DNA of 64,000 nt from Liolophura sinensis (lineage: Eukaryota > Mollusca > Polyplacophora > Chitonida > Chitonidae), in the NCBI RefSeq assembly GCF_032854445.1, contig NC_088302.1:26809080-26873079 (forward strand), written 5' to 3'. Under the pieces are notes generated by a model. That model did not search any database, had not been told where the DNA came from, and was given only the letters and a program-made list of their open reading frames with translations. Positions 38,101 through 50,059 of this stretch are shown piece after piece. Both the position numbers and the translations under genes were made by a program. Position 1 is the first letter of the stretch; every line of letters begins with the position of its first letter.

Positions 38101-41100
38101 CAACAACAACTTTATGACGTATCTGCGTGCACTTTGTTTATTTCATTCAGTTTAACTTCGAAATAAAGGAATTTTTCAGGTAGAGGACATGGAAGGACAT
38201 GAACAGGGGGTTACAGTAACAAGGGCTGATAAAGGACGATTTTATACTTAGGATCATATAATGATTTTTCTCAATGTAATAAGACGTATGAATAAAAAGA
38301 CGTGACATTTTGTGACTGTGTCGTCGACCTTATCAATACCCGTTGTCTCTTATTACCACAGTGGTGGGATTATACGGGACAGTCAATAAATAATGCTATT
38401 GTCTCCCTTATGCACATAACTGCGGCTAGAACAAACACACACAGAATGATTTTTTAAAAAAACTGAACAATTCGCGTAGCAGTCCTCAGCAATGACTTTC
38501 TAGTTCAGGAACCTATTTACTGTGAACGCAGCAACCTACAGATGTCATGGCTTTCATCCAACCAAAATGCTGTCCGCCTTCAAATAAGTGAAATATCATT
38601 GTGTTTGGCAGGAAGCACCAATCAAATAAATAAAGAAATCAATACTACAAGGTATTCTTATGCGATTTTACTTCTAAGCAGAAACAGACAAAAATGAAAA
38701 TAAGTAAAATGAATATGGACGTTGTTAAGTCACAAACCGTATAACTTGCCTAATATACCACTGTTCTTGTGGAAATATAATTTAACGTTTTAGGTATGCT
38801 GGTCTGGGGTGAAAATATAAAAATTTGGACGCTTTTATTTTTTTATAAAATCAGTAAAAGTTGAGATGAGATGAGCATCTACCAGAAACAAATTTCATAG
38901 TGATATGGCGTGCAAACATAAAACTTAGGACGCTTTTAATTTTTTAAAATTAGTAAAAGATTTACAGCATATGAACATCTTCTAGAAATAAATTTCATTG
39001 TGATATGGCATGCAAATATAAAACTTTAGACGCTGTGTTTTTTATGAAATCAGTGAAGTTTTACAACAGATGAGCATCTACTAGAAACAAATTTCATTGT
39101 GATATGGCATGCAAATATAAAACTTTAGACGCTTTTTTATGAAACCAGTGAAGTTTTACAACAGATGAGCATCTACCAGAAACAAATTTCATTGTGATAT
39201 GGCATGCAAATATAAAACTTTAGACGCTTTTTTATGAAATCCGTGAAGTTTTACAACAGATGAGCATCTGCTGGAAACAAATTTCATTGTGATATGGCAT
39301 GCAAATATAAAACTTTAGACGCTTTTTTTATGAAACCAGTGAAGTTTTACAACAGATGAGCATCTGCTAGAAACAAATTTCATTGTAATATGGCATGCAA
39401 ATATAAAACTTTAGACGCTTTTTTACGAAATCAGTGAAGTTTTACAACAGATGAGCATCTACTAGAAACAAATTTCATTGTGATATGGCATGCAAATATA
39501 AAACTTTAGACGCTTTTTTTATGAAACCAGTGAAGTTTTACAACAGATGAGCATCTACCAGAAACAAATTTCATTGTGATATGGCATGCAAATATAAAAC
39601 TTTAGACGCTTTTTTATGAAATCCGTGAAGTTTTACAACAGATGAGCATCTGCTGGAAACAAATTTCATTGTGATATGGCATTTAAATATAAAACTTTAG
39701 ACGCTTTTTTTATGAAATCAGTGAAGTTTTACAACAGATGAGCATCTACTAGAAACAAATTTCTTAGTGATATGGCATGCAAACATAAAACTTAGGACGC
39801 TTTTAATTTTTTAAAATCAGTAAAAGATTTACAGCATATGAGCATCTACTAGAAACAAATTTCGTTGTGACATGGCAGGCAAATATAAAACTTTAGACGC
39901 TGTGTTTTTTTTATGAAATCAGTGAAGTTTTACAACAGATGAGCATCTACTAGAAACAAATTTCATTGTGACATGGCATGTGTTATGTGCACGACTGGCG
40001 TCAGTTTCTAAATTTAGCTTGCCACTGTTTACATACGCTGAGTTCAGCGCCTGCTGTCTGCCTCTACCTTAGTATATTCCAGAATGCGCTCAGTTCGGTG
40101 CCTGTTTGTTTACATCAAGTGTTCAGGAATTTTCTTATTCTAGACAATTCCACCAGGCTATATAAGAGCTATGAAAGCAGGTCAAAAGGAGGGAACGAAG
40201 AGAACGGAAAATTATTGAGAGTTTTGGATGCTTTCGCTGTGTATTACTTCAGTAGGCCCTTTGTGCTGAATTTTGGTGTCTTTATAGCCTCTGGCTTTGT
40301 TATATCTCCACCGAGCTCTTGTTCAGTCCGAGCTTGTATATTTGATTCGTGCTCTTGTGTACACAGTGGTTATTAGTACACGGACCCTGTCTGTGGACTT
40401 TTGTGTATATTTCGTCATACACTCAGTTATACTGTGGATTTTCCCTCTTGTGAATTTGCCTCTGAGCATTTATGCCTGTGTGGTATATATTGTGGAATAT
40501 ATGCGTCCGTTTGGACTTGACACCGTAAGTACTTTAGTATTTGTATAGATACTGCTATCCTTTCTTGTTAAACTTAAGTACTTTAGTATTTGTATAAGTC
40601 TTATTATCTGTTCTTGTTAAAGCTAATAAATTGTTGTAAAATAAAATCTGCTGGTTTTGGTTACTTTTTTGTGCGGCTAAACTGTCGTGTATTTCGAACA
40701 AGCCATATCTTTATAATACAGACAGTTTGGGTCGTAACACACGTAAATATGAAGTTTTGGACGCTTTTATTTTCATAAAATCAGTAAAAGTTTTCTGTAA
40801 GTAAAACAGATGAGCATCTAGCAGAAACAAATTTCATAGTGATATGGCATGCAAATATAAAACTTTAGACGCTTTTTTATGAAATCAGTAAAGTTTTACA
40901 ACAGATGAGCATCTACTAGAGACAAATTTCACGGTGAACTTTCACAGAAACTTACATCGAAGCATAGATTTTGAGAAACGGAAAACAGTTCTGGTGGCTA
41001 CCCATTTCCCTTCATTATAAACATTCACGAAAGACAGTATTATGTAAGGTTTCCTAACCCCGTTTGTTGTAAACTCGTTCATTAACCAGGGGTAAATAAA

Positions 41101-44100
41101 CATATCGACTAATACAAGGGAATGTTTGCTCACCATATCCATAATCTGAATGAGAGTGAAGCCGAATGTGACCTGGACGTTCTCTGAAGAATTGAACACG
41201 GGTCGTACACTCTCGTCATAGTGATTACTTGTGAAGATCTCGTTAAGAAGTCTTTGCTCGTCGGGGATTCTATCGTCCTCGTCATCATCTTCGACATCAC
41301 TTTCCTCCCGCACCTCAAAAGCTGGTAACAAAGTTGTATCGCTAATTCTAAGATAACATGAAACATAATCATGTTGCTTAAATGTTGACAGAAATTTCTT
41401 GAAATATTTTCTCTGACGCAGAAAAAATAAACCGATTAGAAACCCAGCAATAGTAGTCTGGTAATTTGCTAATCTATTCATTTTCAAGTAATTTAATTCG
41501 AGTTGACTTAAATTAAAATTGACAACGCAATGGCTTGCAGAGAGTCATTATGGTCTCATATAAAGATACTATTTACTTTAAAATCTCTTTCCGTTTTTAT
41601 GCGTGAATAACTGTTTCTTGATTCGCACGGCAGGGCTAAAGTAGAAAGCTATAAAATTTTACTGAAACTGACAACTGAAAAGAGCATCCACAAGATTCTA
41701 AAACTAAAAGCTACAATAAGAACCGTGTGAAGAGAGGAAAAAGTGTCGCTCCTCAAAAAAAAGATACATGTACTTCACACAACTCTATACGGGCACTGGC
41801 AGTAAAGTCGATAAATTATGGATCCAAATTTATTGATTGAATGCCACAACAAAAAGAAATAAAGTGTGTTTCAAATACTATTACATTCGTCACCCGTTTA
41901 AGTTTATCAGTTTTAGTTTATCCAAACATTTATACATTAAATGTAGCAGTATATGTACCGTTAATAGCACATTCAAAATAATTGCCTATGTATAGACTAT
42001 CCAAACTACCCTACTGTCCTGTGGCATATTATATCTTATCAAAAATGCATATAAAATAATAGCAATAATTTGCATATCTGTACAGAAGAGGTACGTGAAT
42101 CGTATGCAGTTAATTAAGCAATGCGTTTGCAAGGTATACTTAGCAATGATACATTTTCAGAAACAGTTACTATTACAAAGTGAATTTAGGAGACTAACCG
42201 AAAATTGAATTCTAACCTAGAATGGAAAAAAGATGTATAATGAAACAATTTTGTAAACCAGCTTGAGTTTGGGTGTACATCGGGCAGGCAGTGACCAACA
42301 AGCCAAAGACGCTACAGCACAATGTCATGCCATGCATCACACAGTCGTTGTGATAACAAAAACAGCGAACTCAACTGGATTTCCACTCCGATTTGCCACA
42401 AATCCCAGCAAAGAATGGACTCAGTAAAGCGAGCAACGCAGATATTTCTCACTCTAGTTTGTTTTTAATCGTAGAAATTGGTGGAGAGTGAACAGTCATG
42501 TCGAGCTCAACCGTAATTCTTGGCGAGAACAACAATATTTCTGCAATTTCGTTCTCCGGAACTTAGTCATGCTCATTTCCCGTGGCACTTATTTAAAGAC
42601 TACAGTGTGATGAAAGTAAATATGCGAAGAGATATCTATCTCAACTATGTTTTGACGAAGGATGATTACAGTCATTCGATAGTAATGGGTAGTTCTGAAA
42701 ACTTGACCGGCTTTAATCAGATTTAGGTTGTGCTATGACCGCAGATCTGTATAAAACCGTCATTACTGCTGTCGTTAAGCCACAGATCTTTCAAATGCTG
42801 TGCAAATCTAGCACGGCTGAACCAATCAAGTCCAGCTCAACATTCTAACACGATATCATAACAATCTAGCACGATAAAACATTCGCTGTAATTGTTTTTA
42901 TAATGGAAATATCTCACACTTTTTCAAGTCGTACACAACAATAAATTTGATACAACTTTACCTATTTATAATTCAGGAAGTTAGTCTCCGCAGCTTGATA
43001 CGCAAACCAGAAACCAAATTCCAGTTAAAAACCTGAAAATAATTTTTTCCTATGCGTTTGTTAACGGTTTCAGTGTGATTTGCTTTCCTGTTAAACTTCG
43101 ACACTTCAAAAGAATAGTTTCGTTTCAGGGAAAAAAATTCTAGAATAAACGGAGAAAGATTGTTTTTTGCACGGAAAAAACATCAGGGCGGTTACGTGTG
43201 GACGTTTGTCTTTTCTTCCAGGATATGTTGTATTCCACATCAACGACCACTAGGTCCAGTGCTACAGTGTTTAGTCCTAATGGAGATTTTTCGAGATTTG
43301 CTGTGGCCCCACAGGGATAGGAATACTAATGGAGGCTAAATGAGGCTGAGCCGATGAGGCTGTGTTTCTACTACCCTGTATATTATGATACCCAGACAGT
43401 AAACGAGACTTTTATACGATACTGCATTAAGCCATAAAAGGCAGGATACAGGCTCTATTACATTTTAATTGCTTTTAATCTTAGCTAAGGCTGAGTAAAG
43501 CCGGACTTTCTGCACACGTACTTAACGTTAATACTCTCAATTAAATGGGAATCTCATCCTATCTGTCAGACTTCACCCTACATGATAAGTCGTATAGTTA
43601 CCCGATATGTCTACATGGAAAGTTAAGAGCTAAAAACTGAAGTCAAAGGAAAATCTCATAAAGGGGCTACAACGTTCTGAAAATTATAAATGCAAAAGCA
43701 TTGTTCTCCTATGTTAATAGAAATTGAAGCTGGCATTTTTACGGGGAATTGAACACGAAAACATCTAGCAGCAGTGTTTCTGCCAGCGGTGATAGAATTA
43801 CGTGATGTGAGTCATAAGGCTTCTCTTACGTATCAATGAGAATCCTAAAATACAATCATAGTGAAAACAGCTTGAAACAGCAGCTACCTTCGTCTGTCAC
43901 GACAGACTATGAAACAAATAGCAGTCCCAGGTTAACACAAAAAACGTGTAACACCATCACGTGAGAAACTCTAATAATCCTACATGTAGTTAACTCTTTC
44001 AGTTGACTGTCTACGCTTTGTTTCTTATTTGGAAGATTGCGGCCCATTTTCACATTTTCTTTTACATTTATGTTAAATTTACTCAGAGTTTGCAAATTAT

Positions 44101-47100
44101 CGTCAACGTAAAATCTGAGACAGTAGGAGGAGTTTGTCCGAAAATTGCAGCCGCGTTGGAGCCTAGTTAAAAAAAAACAGCAGACTGACCTGGCCGTCCA
44201 CCGTGTCGTCTCGAAAGAAACGGATACACTCTAGTGTAGGGCGGCAAAATGAAGCCAAGTGTGACTGAAAAAAACCCACGAATTTTAAATAAAGCTTGCC
44301 CTGTAACGTTTAAATAGTGATGATTTTACGTAGTGACCAGAACGAAAATTGGAAGTAATCTGCCGGTTAAAACTTTCTAGCCGTGTCAGAACACTTCCCT
44401 CTATGAAATACGTTTGGAGTGGACTTAAAGGCTGTTGGAAATTTTGTAATATATGTCAATTAATAAAGCAATTGTTTTGATGTAACCGGAAACACGTCCT
44501 CATAAACATCCTAGTGTGATGACAGTGTAAGTGACTGTCAGTCTGATTCTTCAATGTAAAAGGCATTACTCTGCCCCCCCCCCCCCCCCCCCCCCCATCC
44601 CCAACGCAAGCCGGGTGACGATACTGACCATAATTACTACAGGAAAACAAATGACTTGATTCTCGGAAGTGGACACATGTAAAAGAATGCTTGTCCTTTA
44701 TTATGATTTTCGACTCTGTTATCTTACGGGAACTGCATAGTTACACATTATATAAAATTGGCCTTCTCGACAGCATAACAGAAGGCAGGTGGCACAAAAA
44801 TCACATCTGACTCAGACCTATGTTAACCTGATCATTTTTCCACATATTGGTTAATAGCTATCATGTAGTGACTCCTCAAAATAGCAGCCTTTAAGACTAC
44901 CAAAAACTTGAGCTGGTATTTTTGTTCTTTTAACCAAGGAATTCTTCCTAACAGTTAAGTGTATGCATCATTTTTTTTTAACGCAGATACTGATTCTAAA
45001 GTTTGGCATTGGCTGATACCTTCCATACATTAGTGTGCTGCAGAAGTAATATGTCATTTGTTTGACTGATTTGCCCATGTATTTAGAACACCATTCAATG
45101 CGGTCGCCTTGCCAACGTATTTGTACACCTGCTCACTGCATGGAAGCACTTAATTGTCGCCGTATTTGTGCCGCTTCTTGAAAGAACCCTATGTCCAAGC
45201 ATTCACAGCGCTCAGTGGAACGTCTAGCCGACGAATTTATAGTTGAGGAGGGCCCCGTAAGTAGATGTATACCGCTGCCAAATGGGACCCCATGTTGGTG
45301 TATTTACAGGCTGCCGAGTGGCACCCCATAAGTCAGTGCGCTTATAGCACTGCTCAGTGGGGCCGCATGCCGACATATTTAAACTGCTGCTCAGTGGAAC
45401 GTCGTAAGCCAATGTAGTTATAGCGCTACTCAGTGGGACCGCATGGTGACATATTCAAACTGCTGCTCAATGGAACGCAATGCGCACATATTTACCGTAC
45501 TGCTCCGTGAAACCAATACCGACGTAAGTATACCTAGGCTCAGTGAGATTCTCATTTCTTGCATATACAGCGCTACCGAGTGGAGCCCTATAAGCCAATA
45601 TATTTACTGCTCACATATTTGCAACAGTGCTCATGCCATGCCATGCGGATTTATTCAAGTATAACGCCTACTTGCACGACGCTCTCCCTAATTAATGATA
45701 ATAATGACCGCAACGTTCTCACATTGGGCTAAAGTCCACGGCTGAGACACATATGTAATAAAATATTTAGGCCAGAGAGGTTAATGCCGTGGATGCCGTG
45801 TTACGACTTTAATATTGGAAAATATGAAAAATGCTCCATGCAGATGTACGTGTACATGCAATACAGTTGTCCTTATTATGAGTATTTGCGTCTTTGAACA
45901 ACAGAGTTACGGTAAAATCGCAGTATTCGGCCTTTAGAAATACTCTCTATACCACGTTGCCTAGGGAAATTGACAAAGACATACATTTTGTGGCTTTTGG
46001 CTTTTCCTGATAAAGAGTAATGACGGCTCTTGTGCCGCTCCTATTGTTCTTTATCGATCTGATCATTTACCGCAAGTATTTCGCTGCTCAGAGCCAAACG
46101 GCAAGAAAAGATGGATTGGACGAATTTAGACACGCAAAATAAATCGCTATCCTAGAATTGGAGACTTTTATGCTCGTTCAACATGCTAGTTTTTCTGTGT
46201 GTTTACTTCGTTCCATATTGGACAGCTGTGCCATTTAACCATGCATCGGGCTGCAGTGAACCACGCGTTCCACAGCCATTCTGCTGGCTATGTGAACACA
46301 CATGCAAGACGTAATCACAAAAGTTTATAAAACTACAAGCTCAGACTTCAGGCAGGCTAGAATTATACACAACAATAATGCAAGAAAAAACATGTGTGAC
46401 AATATTTTTAGAATACAGAAGTTGTGCCTAAGAGGAAGAAGTGGTGAAATAGACATACCACTATCAGTACAGAAAACATCTCTATCCCCTCACCCCGGAA
46501 TACAAAACCTGCGAGTTGCTACGCATTTAATAAAGCACTGCCACGGATAAAACACAGCTGATATCCTTGGTATATCTCATACTCTCTCCGCGTCCGATTT
46601 TCCTCGGTTGTTTAAGATACATTCTTAGATGATTACTCCCCACACACTTCCGGTCAACAGGGAGGAGACAATAAAAGAAAATCAGGCCTTAAATATCAAA
46701 CGAATCAGTAAATTCGTTGCAACTTTGTGAAGCTAATGCTAATCTATGCCATCAAACATAGGGCTCATTTACATGCAACTTCATGATGTCGTAATTCGAA
46801 TTGCTTTGGTTAAGCATTTCTAGCCCATGTCAGCCAGGAGATACTTGTGTGGAAGACATCTCTCTGATATGGACTAAGGAATCGCAGGCTGGCAGTCGAT
46901 AGCTGATGGTCCGGCTTCGATACAGTCTGCATGGTAACCATGCGTGGGACGTTACCGGCTCAATTATTTTCATTAGGAACGAGACGGTTAGATATATTTT
47001 TTGTGTCCATTACTGACGGCGAGAATCAATGGAGACGGCCATAACCTCTTGATGTATATAGTCTGTGTTGTAACCCGTTCGGTTTTATTCGGCCATTAGT

Positions 47101-49104
47101 TAAGCCGCTCTTTCGAAGCGACAGGTTTATTTCGATCTTCAGTAAAGCAAATAAAACAAATTAATCTAGCTCAGTGTGAGCTCAAATTGATGATGAATAT
47201 TACTGTATGGCAGCCGAATTTTATCTGATATGATACCTGAGATTTGTCCGGTATACTGTTGATCGCAGGCAGAATGTCGGCAGTTGTGTCACCAGAAGAG
47301 GTTTATAGCCATTGGGTATCAGCATTCAAGTATGTACTTGATATGTATTAGAGGTACTAGGGCGGTATCTTTATACACCAGGATATCTTTCCCAGAGACA
47401 AGACCCTCTGACCTCACAGAACAGCATACCTTCATCACAGACAAGGCTCTCTGACGTTGAAGAAGACGATATCTTCCTCACAAACAAGGCCCTCTGACCC
47501 CAAAGAAGAGGGTACCTTCATAACAGACAATACCCTCTAGCCTCACACAAGAGAATACCTTCATCACAGACAAGACCCTTTTACTCAACCAAACAGGATG
47601 TCTTCATCACAGACAAGGATTTCTGGCCTCCAAGAAGAAGATACTTTCCTCAAAAACAAGGAGCTCTGACCCCAGAGAATAAGATACCATCCCCACAAAC
47701 AAGACCTTCTGACTTCAAAGAAGAGGATACCTTCCCAAGAAACAAGACCTTCTGACCTCAAAGAAGAGGATTCCTTCCTCAGAAACAAGACCTCCTGACC
47801 TTAAAGAAGAAGATACCCTCTTCACAATCAATACCCCCTGACCTCACAGAAAAGAAAACCTTCCTTATAAAGATCACACAAGGTCCTCTGGCCTCATAAA
47901 ATGGACTACCTTCCTTGACCCATTTTTCCTCATTTATTTTAGAGTTACCTTATTTTCTTCGCGATTTTAAGCTTAAGCATGCTGGCTCATGTGTGTGGAC
48001 ATGAAATTCATTTGAACATCATTTGCCAATGTGGCTGTTACCAAGCATCTACGAGTTCTTCCTTTGAATGCGACAAAACCGAAGATGAAGTAATGCAATT
48101 GAGTCCATGTCTTAAACGTCTTTGAACAATACCACTTGATGAGATGTGCATTTGTAGCAAACACGTGCTGTGAATCATAAGTCTTAAATCTCATTCTGAT
48201 ATTTTATCATCTGAAAAGCGAATCTTCACTAAAGCCCACTCGGTTCAGTTTACCAAGGCAGTAGTGGTCATCATTTGATTAGCGGGCGCCTCTTTTCTCT
48301 TCGCAAGCAAATAAATCAATAAAAGTCAAGAACCTCTGTGTCGTTTTTGACTTGGGGCTTTCAACGAGTCGCTCTCCATGGCACTCAGTGAATAAGAGCT
48401 GCAGAAAAAGCGGTCTAGCTTAAATATCAACGCCGCGACGGCTCGGCTGGACAAGTTTGACTATTTGCAGTAGTAAACAAATCCATATATATCGGTCTTT
48501 GGAAATCCAGAAATAATCTTTTGTCTGCGCTGACAAACTTTGCATGTTATAAACCTCTTATGCTGCGATGTATGTCGTGAAAAAGACAATGGAAGCATTA
48601 ATGGTTCCAGCAGTGTGAAGTATTTTATGTTAGCTGTGCAGGCATTACCTACGAATAAAATGTTTTAAGACACTTACAGAGATTACTTCAAGTCTAAATT
48701 TGATAAGTAACAAACTCCGATGTATCTGCATGTTTCTTGAATCTGAGCTGTTCCCATGAAGTGTTATGACAAGTAATGATGATACTGTGACTAGAGTGTT
48801 ACTCCAAACCCATTGTGTACATTCATTGCAGAGCGTGTTCAAATACCAAAAATCATAGTTCAAACCGATAACTGGAAGTAAGAATAAAATGTAACAGACA
48901 GATAAGTAACTCTCGATATTCTATTTATTTGTCACATATATAGATAATTCGCGTATTTCTTGACGATAATCATTTTTTGACATTGTTACACTCTGATGAA
49001 GTCATAAAACAAGAAATACATATAGCTTTACCTGATTGCGACCACTGTGCCACGACAGTCCAGCTCAGTGTTAGAAGCAGGACAGCAGAGATTCGCCTCA
49101 GCAT
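32105..49104 (-). CDS. nAChR-like Cys-loop receptor subunit C (non-alpha), 6 exons
   Basis: Minus-strand exons 49104-49032 (signal peptide), 41321-41134, 38079-38035, 37700-37591, 36708-36170 and 32742-32105 join to 530 codons plus stop. The 45-, 110- and 539-nt exons equal those of gene A. The Cys loop (CKVDITFFPFDSQEC) is at about 172-186; loop C (YNVERNETVYTGTDSEIYPD) lacks paired cysteines. M2 is [20 protein letters not shown] with Glu at the outer ring, and M4 lies in WKQVALVVDRLLFWFF. An acidic stretch (EESDVEDDDEDD) precedes the binding domain. Family role: cation-selective pentameric channel subunit. The first exon is inferred from phase: its donor and the acceptor before 41321 are both phase 1. 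A start at ATG 41481-41479 with a hydrophobic N-terminus is also open. The rest is firmly supported. Confidence 0.9.
33294..33475 (+). mobile_element. SINE, 5'-truncated, in intron 5 of gene C
   Basis: Begins GAGCTCATGCTGGCTTTCTC and ends CACCAATCAAATAAAAAAAA with TAAATAAAT. Opposite in orientation to gene C. Little diverged. Confidence 0.85.
33898..34096 (-). mobile_element. near full-length SINE in intron 5 of gene C
   Basis: Reverse-oriented copy from the 3' part (TTGTTTCACTAATACGAGGA) through CAAGTTGCTGACAGACCTTC to the tRNA-like head, which ends GCTAACCGCTAGGTCACGGA before GGCCCC. It retains both promoter boxes and is one of two copies with a complete head. Confidence 0.8.
38523..38640 (+). 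mobile_element. SINE 3' part in intron 2 of gene C
   Basis: CAGCAACCTACAGATGTCAT, ATAAGTGAAATATCATTGTG and a CACCAATCAAATAAATAAAG tail identify the 3' half of the SINE, moderately diverged. Confidence 0.7.
38790..39980. repeat. 95-bp minisatellite in intron 2 of gene C
   Basis: About twelve copies of a 94-104-bp unit containing GATATGGCATGCAAATATAA, AACTTTAGACGCTTTTTTAT and CAACAGATGAGCATCTACTA. Spacing is 95 bp between regular copies (39102 to 39197). The outer copies are the most diverged. The array is cut by the insertion at 39981 and resumes at 40740. Confidence 0.95.
39981..40739 (+). mobile_element. probable solo LTR inserted in the 95-bp array
   Basis: A 759-bp block unrelated to the array begins TGTTATGTGCACGAC and ends GGTCGTAACA, so it has TG...CA ends within a short TGTTA/TAACA inverted repeat, as LTRs do. 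It contains CTATATAAGAGC near 40158 as a TATA box and AATAAATTGT plus AATAAAATCTG near 40625-40650 as poly(A) signals. Flanks read CATG on the left and CACG on the right, compatible with a 4-bp target duplication with one substitution. A pair of tandem copies of about 57 bp (TTAAGTACTTTAGTATTTGT) lies inside. No retroelement protein is present. The 132-codon frame inside is probably chance. Confidence 0.7.
40740..40935. repeat. 95-bp minisatellite, distal part
   Basis: Two further copies (GAAGTTTTGGACGCTTTTAT, then GATATGGCATGCAAATATAA and AACAGATGAGCATCTACTAG) continue the array beyond the LTR-like insertion. Confidence 0.9.
41482..44573. other. intron 1 of gene C, proximal part; nothing recognised
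   Basis: About 3 kb of AT-rich sequence without arrays or SINEs. Short open frames at 42520-42726 and 43907-44095 are unsupported. It is intronic if the 49-kb first exon is correct and upstream sequence otherwise. Confidence 0.4.
44574..44596. repeat. 23-bp poly(C) tract
   Basis: An uninterrupted run of 23 C (7 ending the 44521 line plus 16). Homopolymer runs this long in C/G are rare in an AT-rich genome. The true length may differ from the assembly. Confidence 0.95.
45090..45665. repeat. degenerate tandem repeat, about 40-45 bp
   Basis: Words such as TGCTCAGTGGAACG, ACTCAGTGGGACCGCATG and ATATTTA(A/C)(A/C)(C/T)TGCTGCTCA recur at roughly 40-45-bp spacing with many substitutions. The pattern is old and blurred. 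I see no long frame. Confidence 0.65.
45666..47370. other. no feature seen
   Basis: AT-rich sequence with an unsupported 82-codon frame at 46302-46550. Confidence 0.4.
47371..47920. repeat. 43-bp minisatellite, about 12 copies
   Basis: The unit is TTCATCACAGACAAGGCTCT then CTGACCTCAAAGAAGAGGATACC, 43 bp, with moderate divergence. Since 43 is not divisible by three, no frame crosses it. Confidence 0.9.
47921..49031. other. intron 1 of gene C, distal part
   Basis: No gene or array seen. It lies just downstream (minus strand) of the 49-kb signal-peptide exon. Confidence 0.35.
49032..49104 (-). other. signal-peptide exon, probable first coding exon of gene C
   Basis: On minus, ATG at 49104 opens MLRRISAVLLLTLSW then TVVAQWSQS: a short basic start, a hydrophobic core and a small-residue cleavage region (VVA-Q). 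Coding ends after one base of the next codon, followed by the donor GTAAAG, so it is phase 1. The only phase-1 acceptor found upstream of the conserved gene C exon is before 41321 (TTTGTTACCAG), which gives an unbroken 530-codon frame. A near-identical exon end occurs at 55186. Confidence 0.65.
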
Positions 49105-50059
49105 CGTAGCCGTTATGTAGGGGCCGGCAGAGAAGACTGACAAGGAGCAGTGGCAGCGGCGGCTTGAGATCCTCAACCCTCAAGGAATGACCGTTAATGG
49201 TAAGTGGTGCTCACTCTCCACATCGGCATTACGATGATATACTGATCCTCATGCATACACGTAAAAGTCGACGGTGCATACGTGGATCACCGCTGATATC
49301 ATTTGGCTTCACGCTCGACCAGTGGCCAAACAGCCAAGTTTACTTTCGGCTTCTGCTTGCATGTCTGAAGACGAGGGCTATAAAAGCAGCGGTATGGATT
49401 TGCCCGCATTGAGCTTGACCGCTGAGGCCCTCCCGCTGTCACGAGAGTTCGTTATCCCTTCTCTGTACTAGGAGAGTAAACTTGTGGCAGCCAGCGTATG
49501 GTAATCTCTCTCTCTGTATATATATCGATCTCTGGCACCCCCTTTTACCAGGCGAACGAAAACACCCTGTAATTGGTACTTTTAATGGTGTAACACTTAA
49601 ACGTGCTACAGTGGTGGCAACCCTCCTTTAAACTGGACAGCCACGAACATTACACACACGGATGTAAGTCGTGTACTCACCTAGCCGATTTCGTCATTGC
49701 TACAAAATCTAATGAATAGGGAACAGTGAATAATGCACAACTGAGAAGTGTTTACAAGTAAGTGTTTAAATCGGCTAATAACAGCACAAATGAAACGTCC
49801 GTGACCAGAGATGAGAAGCCATAGCAAAGCATCAATGGTTGATGCGCTCAGAAGCAGACATGTCATAAAAAGATTATCAAAGCTTGTTGAAAGAAAACTT
49901 GAACACGATTACCCATAAGGTGGGTTTCTCAACGTTTATCAGGTAGAGAAACATGACTATCACCTGAAAACTGTTACTTGTATGTAATAATGTATCCACT
50001 TTTTTGTTTTTGTTTTGTCACGTGCTCACTAAAGGCGCTGTTTGATCGTGAGCTCAGTG
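49105..50059. other. 5' flank of the 49-kb exon
   Basis: Probably the promoter region for transcripts starting at 49 kb. It holds a short CTCTCTCTCTGTATATATAT stretch at 49505-49530. Nothing else recognised. Confidence 0.35.

Noticed and set aside
39978-40376. 132-codon frame at the start of the inserted block
   Set aside because: It begins at the LTR end, has no retroelement domain and lies over the promoter-like region.
41322-41481. ATG at 41481 as the start of gene C
   Set aside because: Open and possible, but the resulting N-terminus has charged residues after the hydrophobic part and no good cleavage region; the phase-matched upstream signal exon explains the gene better. Kept as an alternative.
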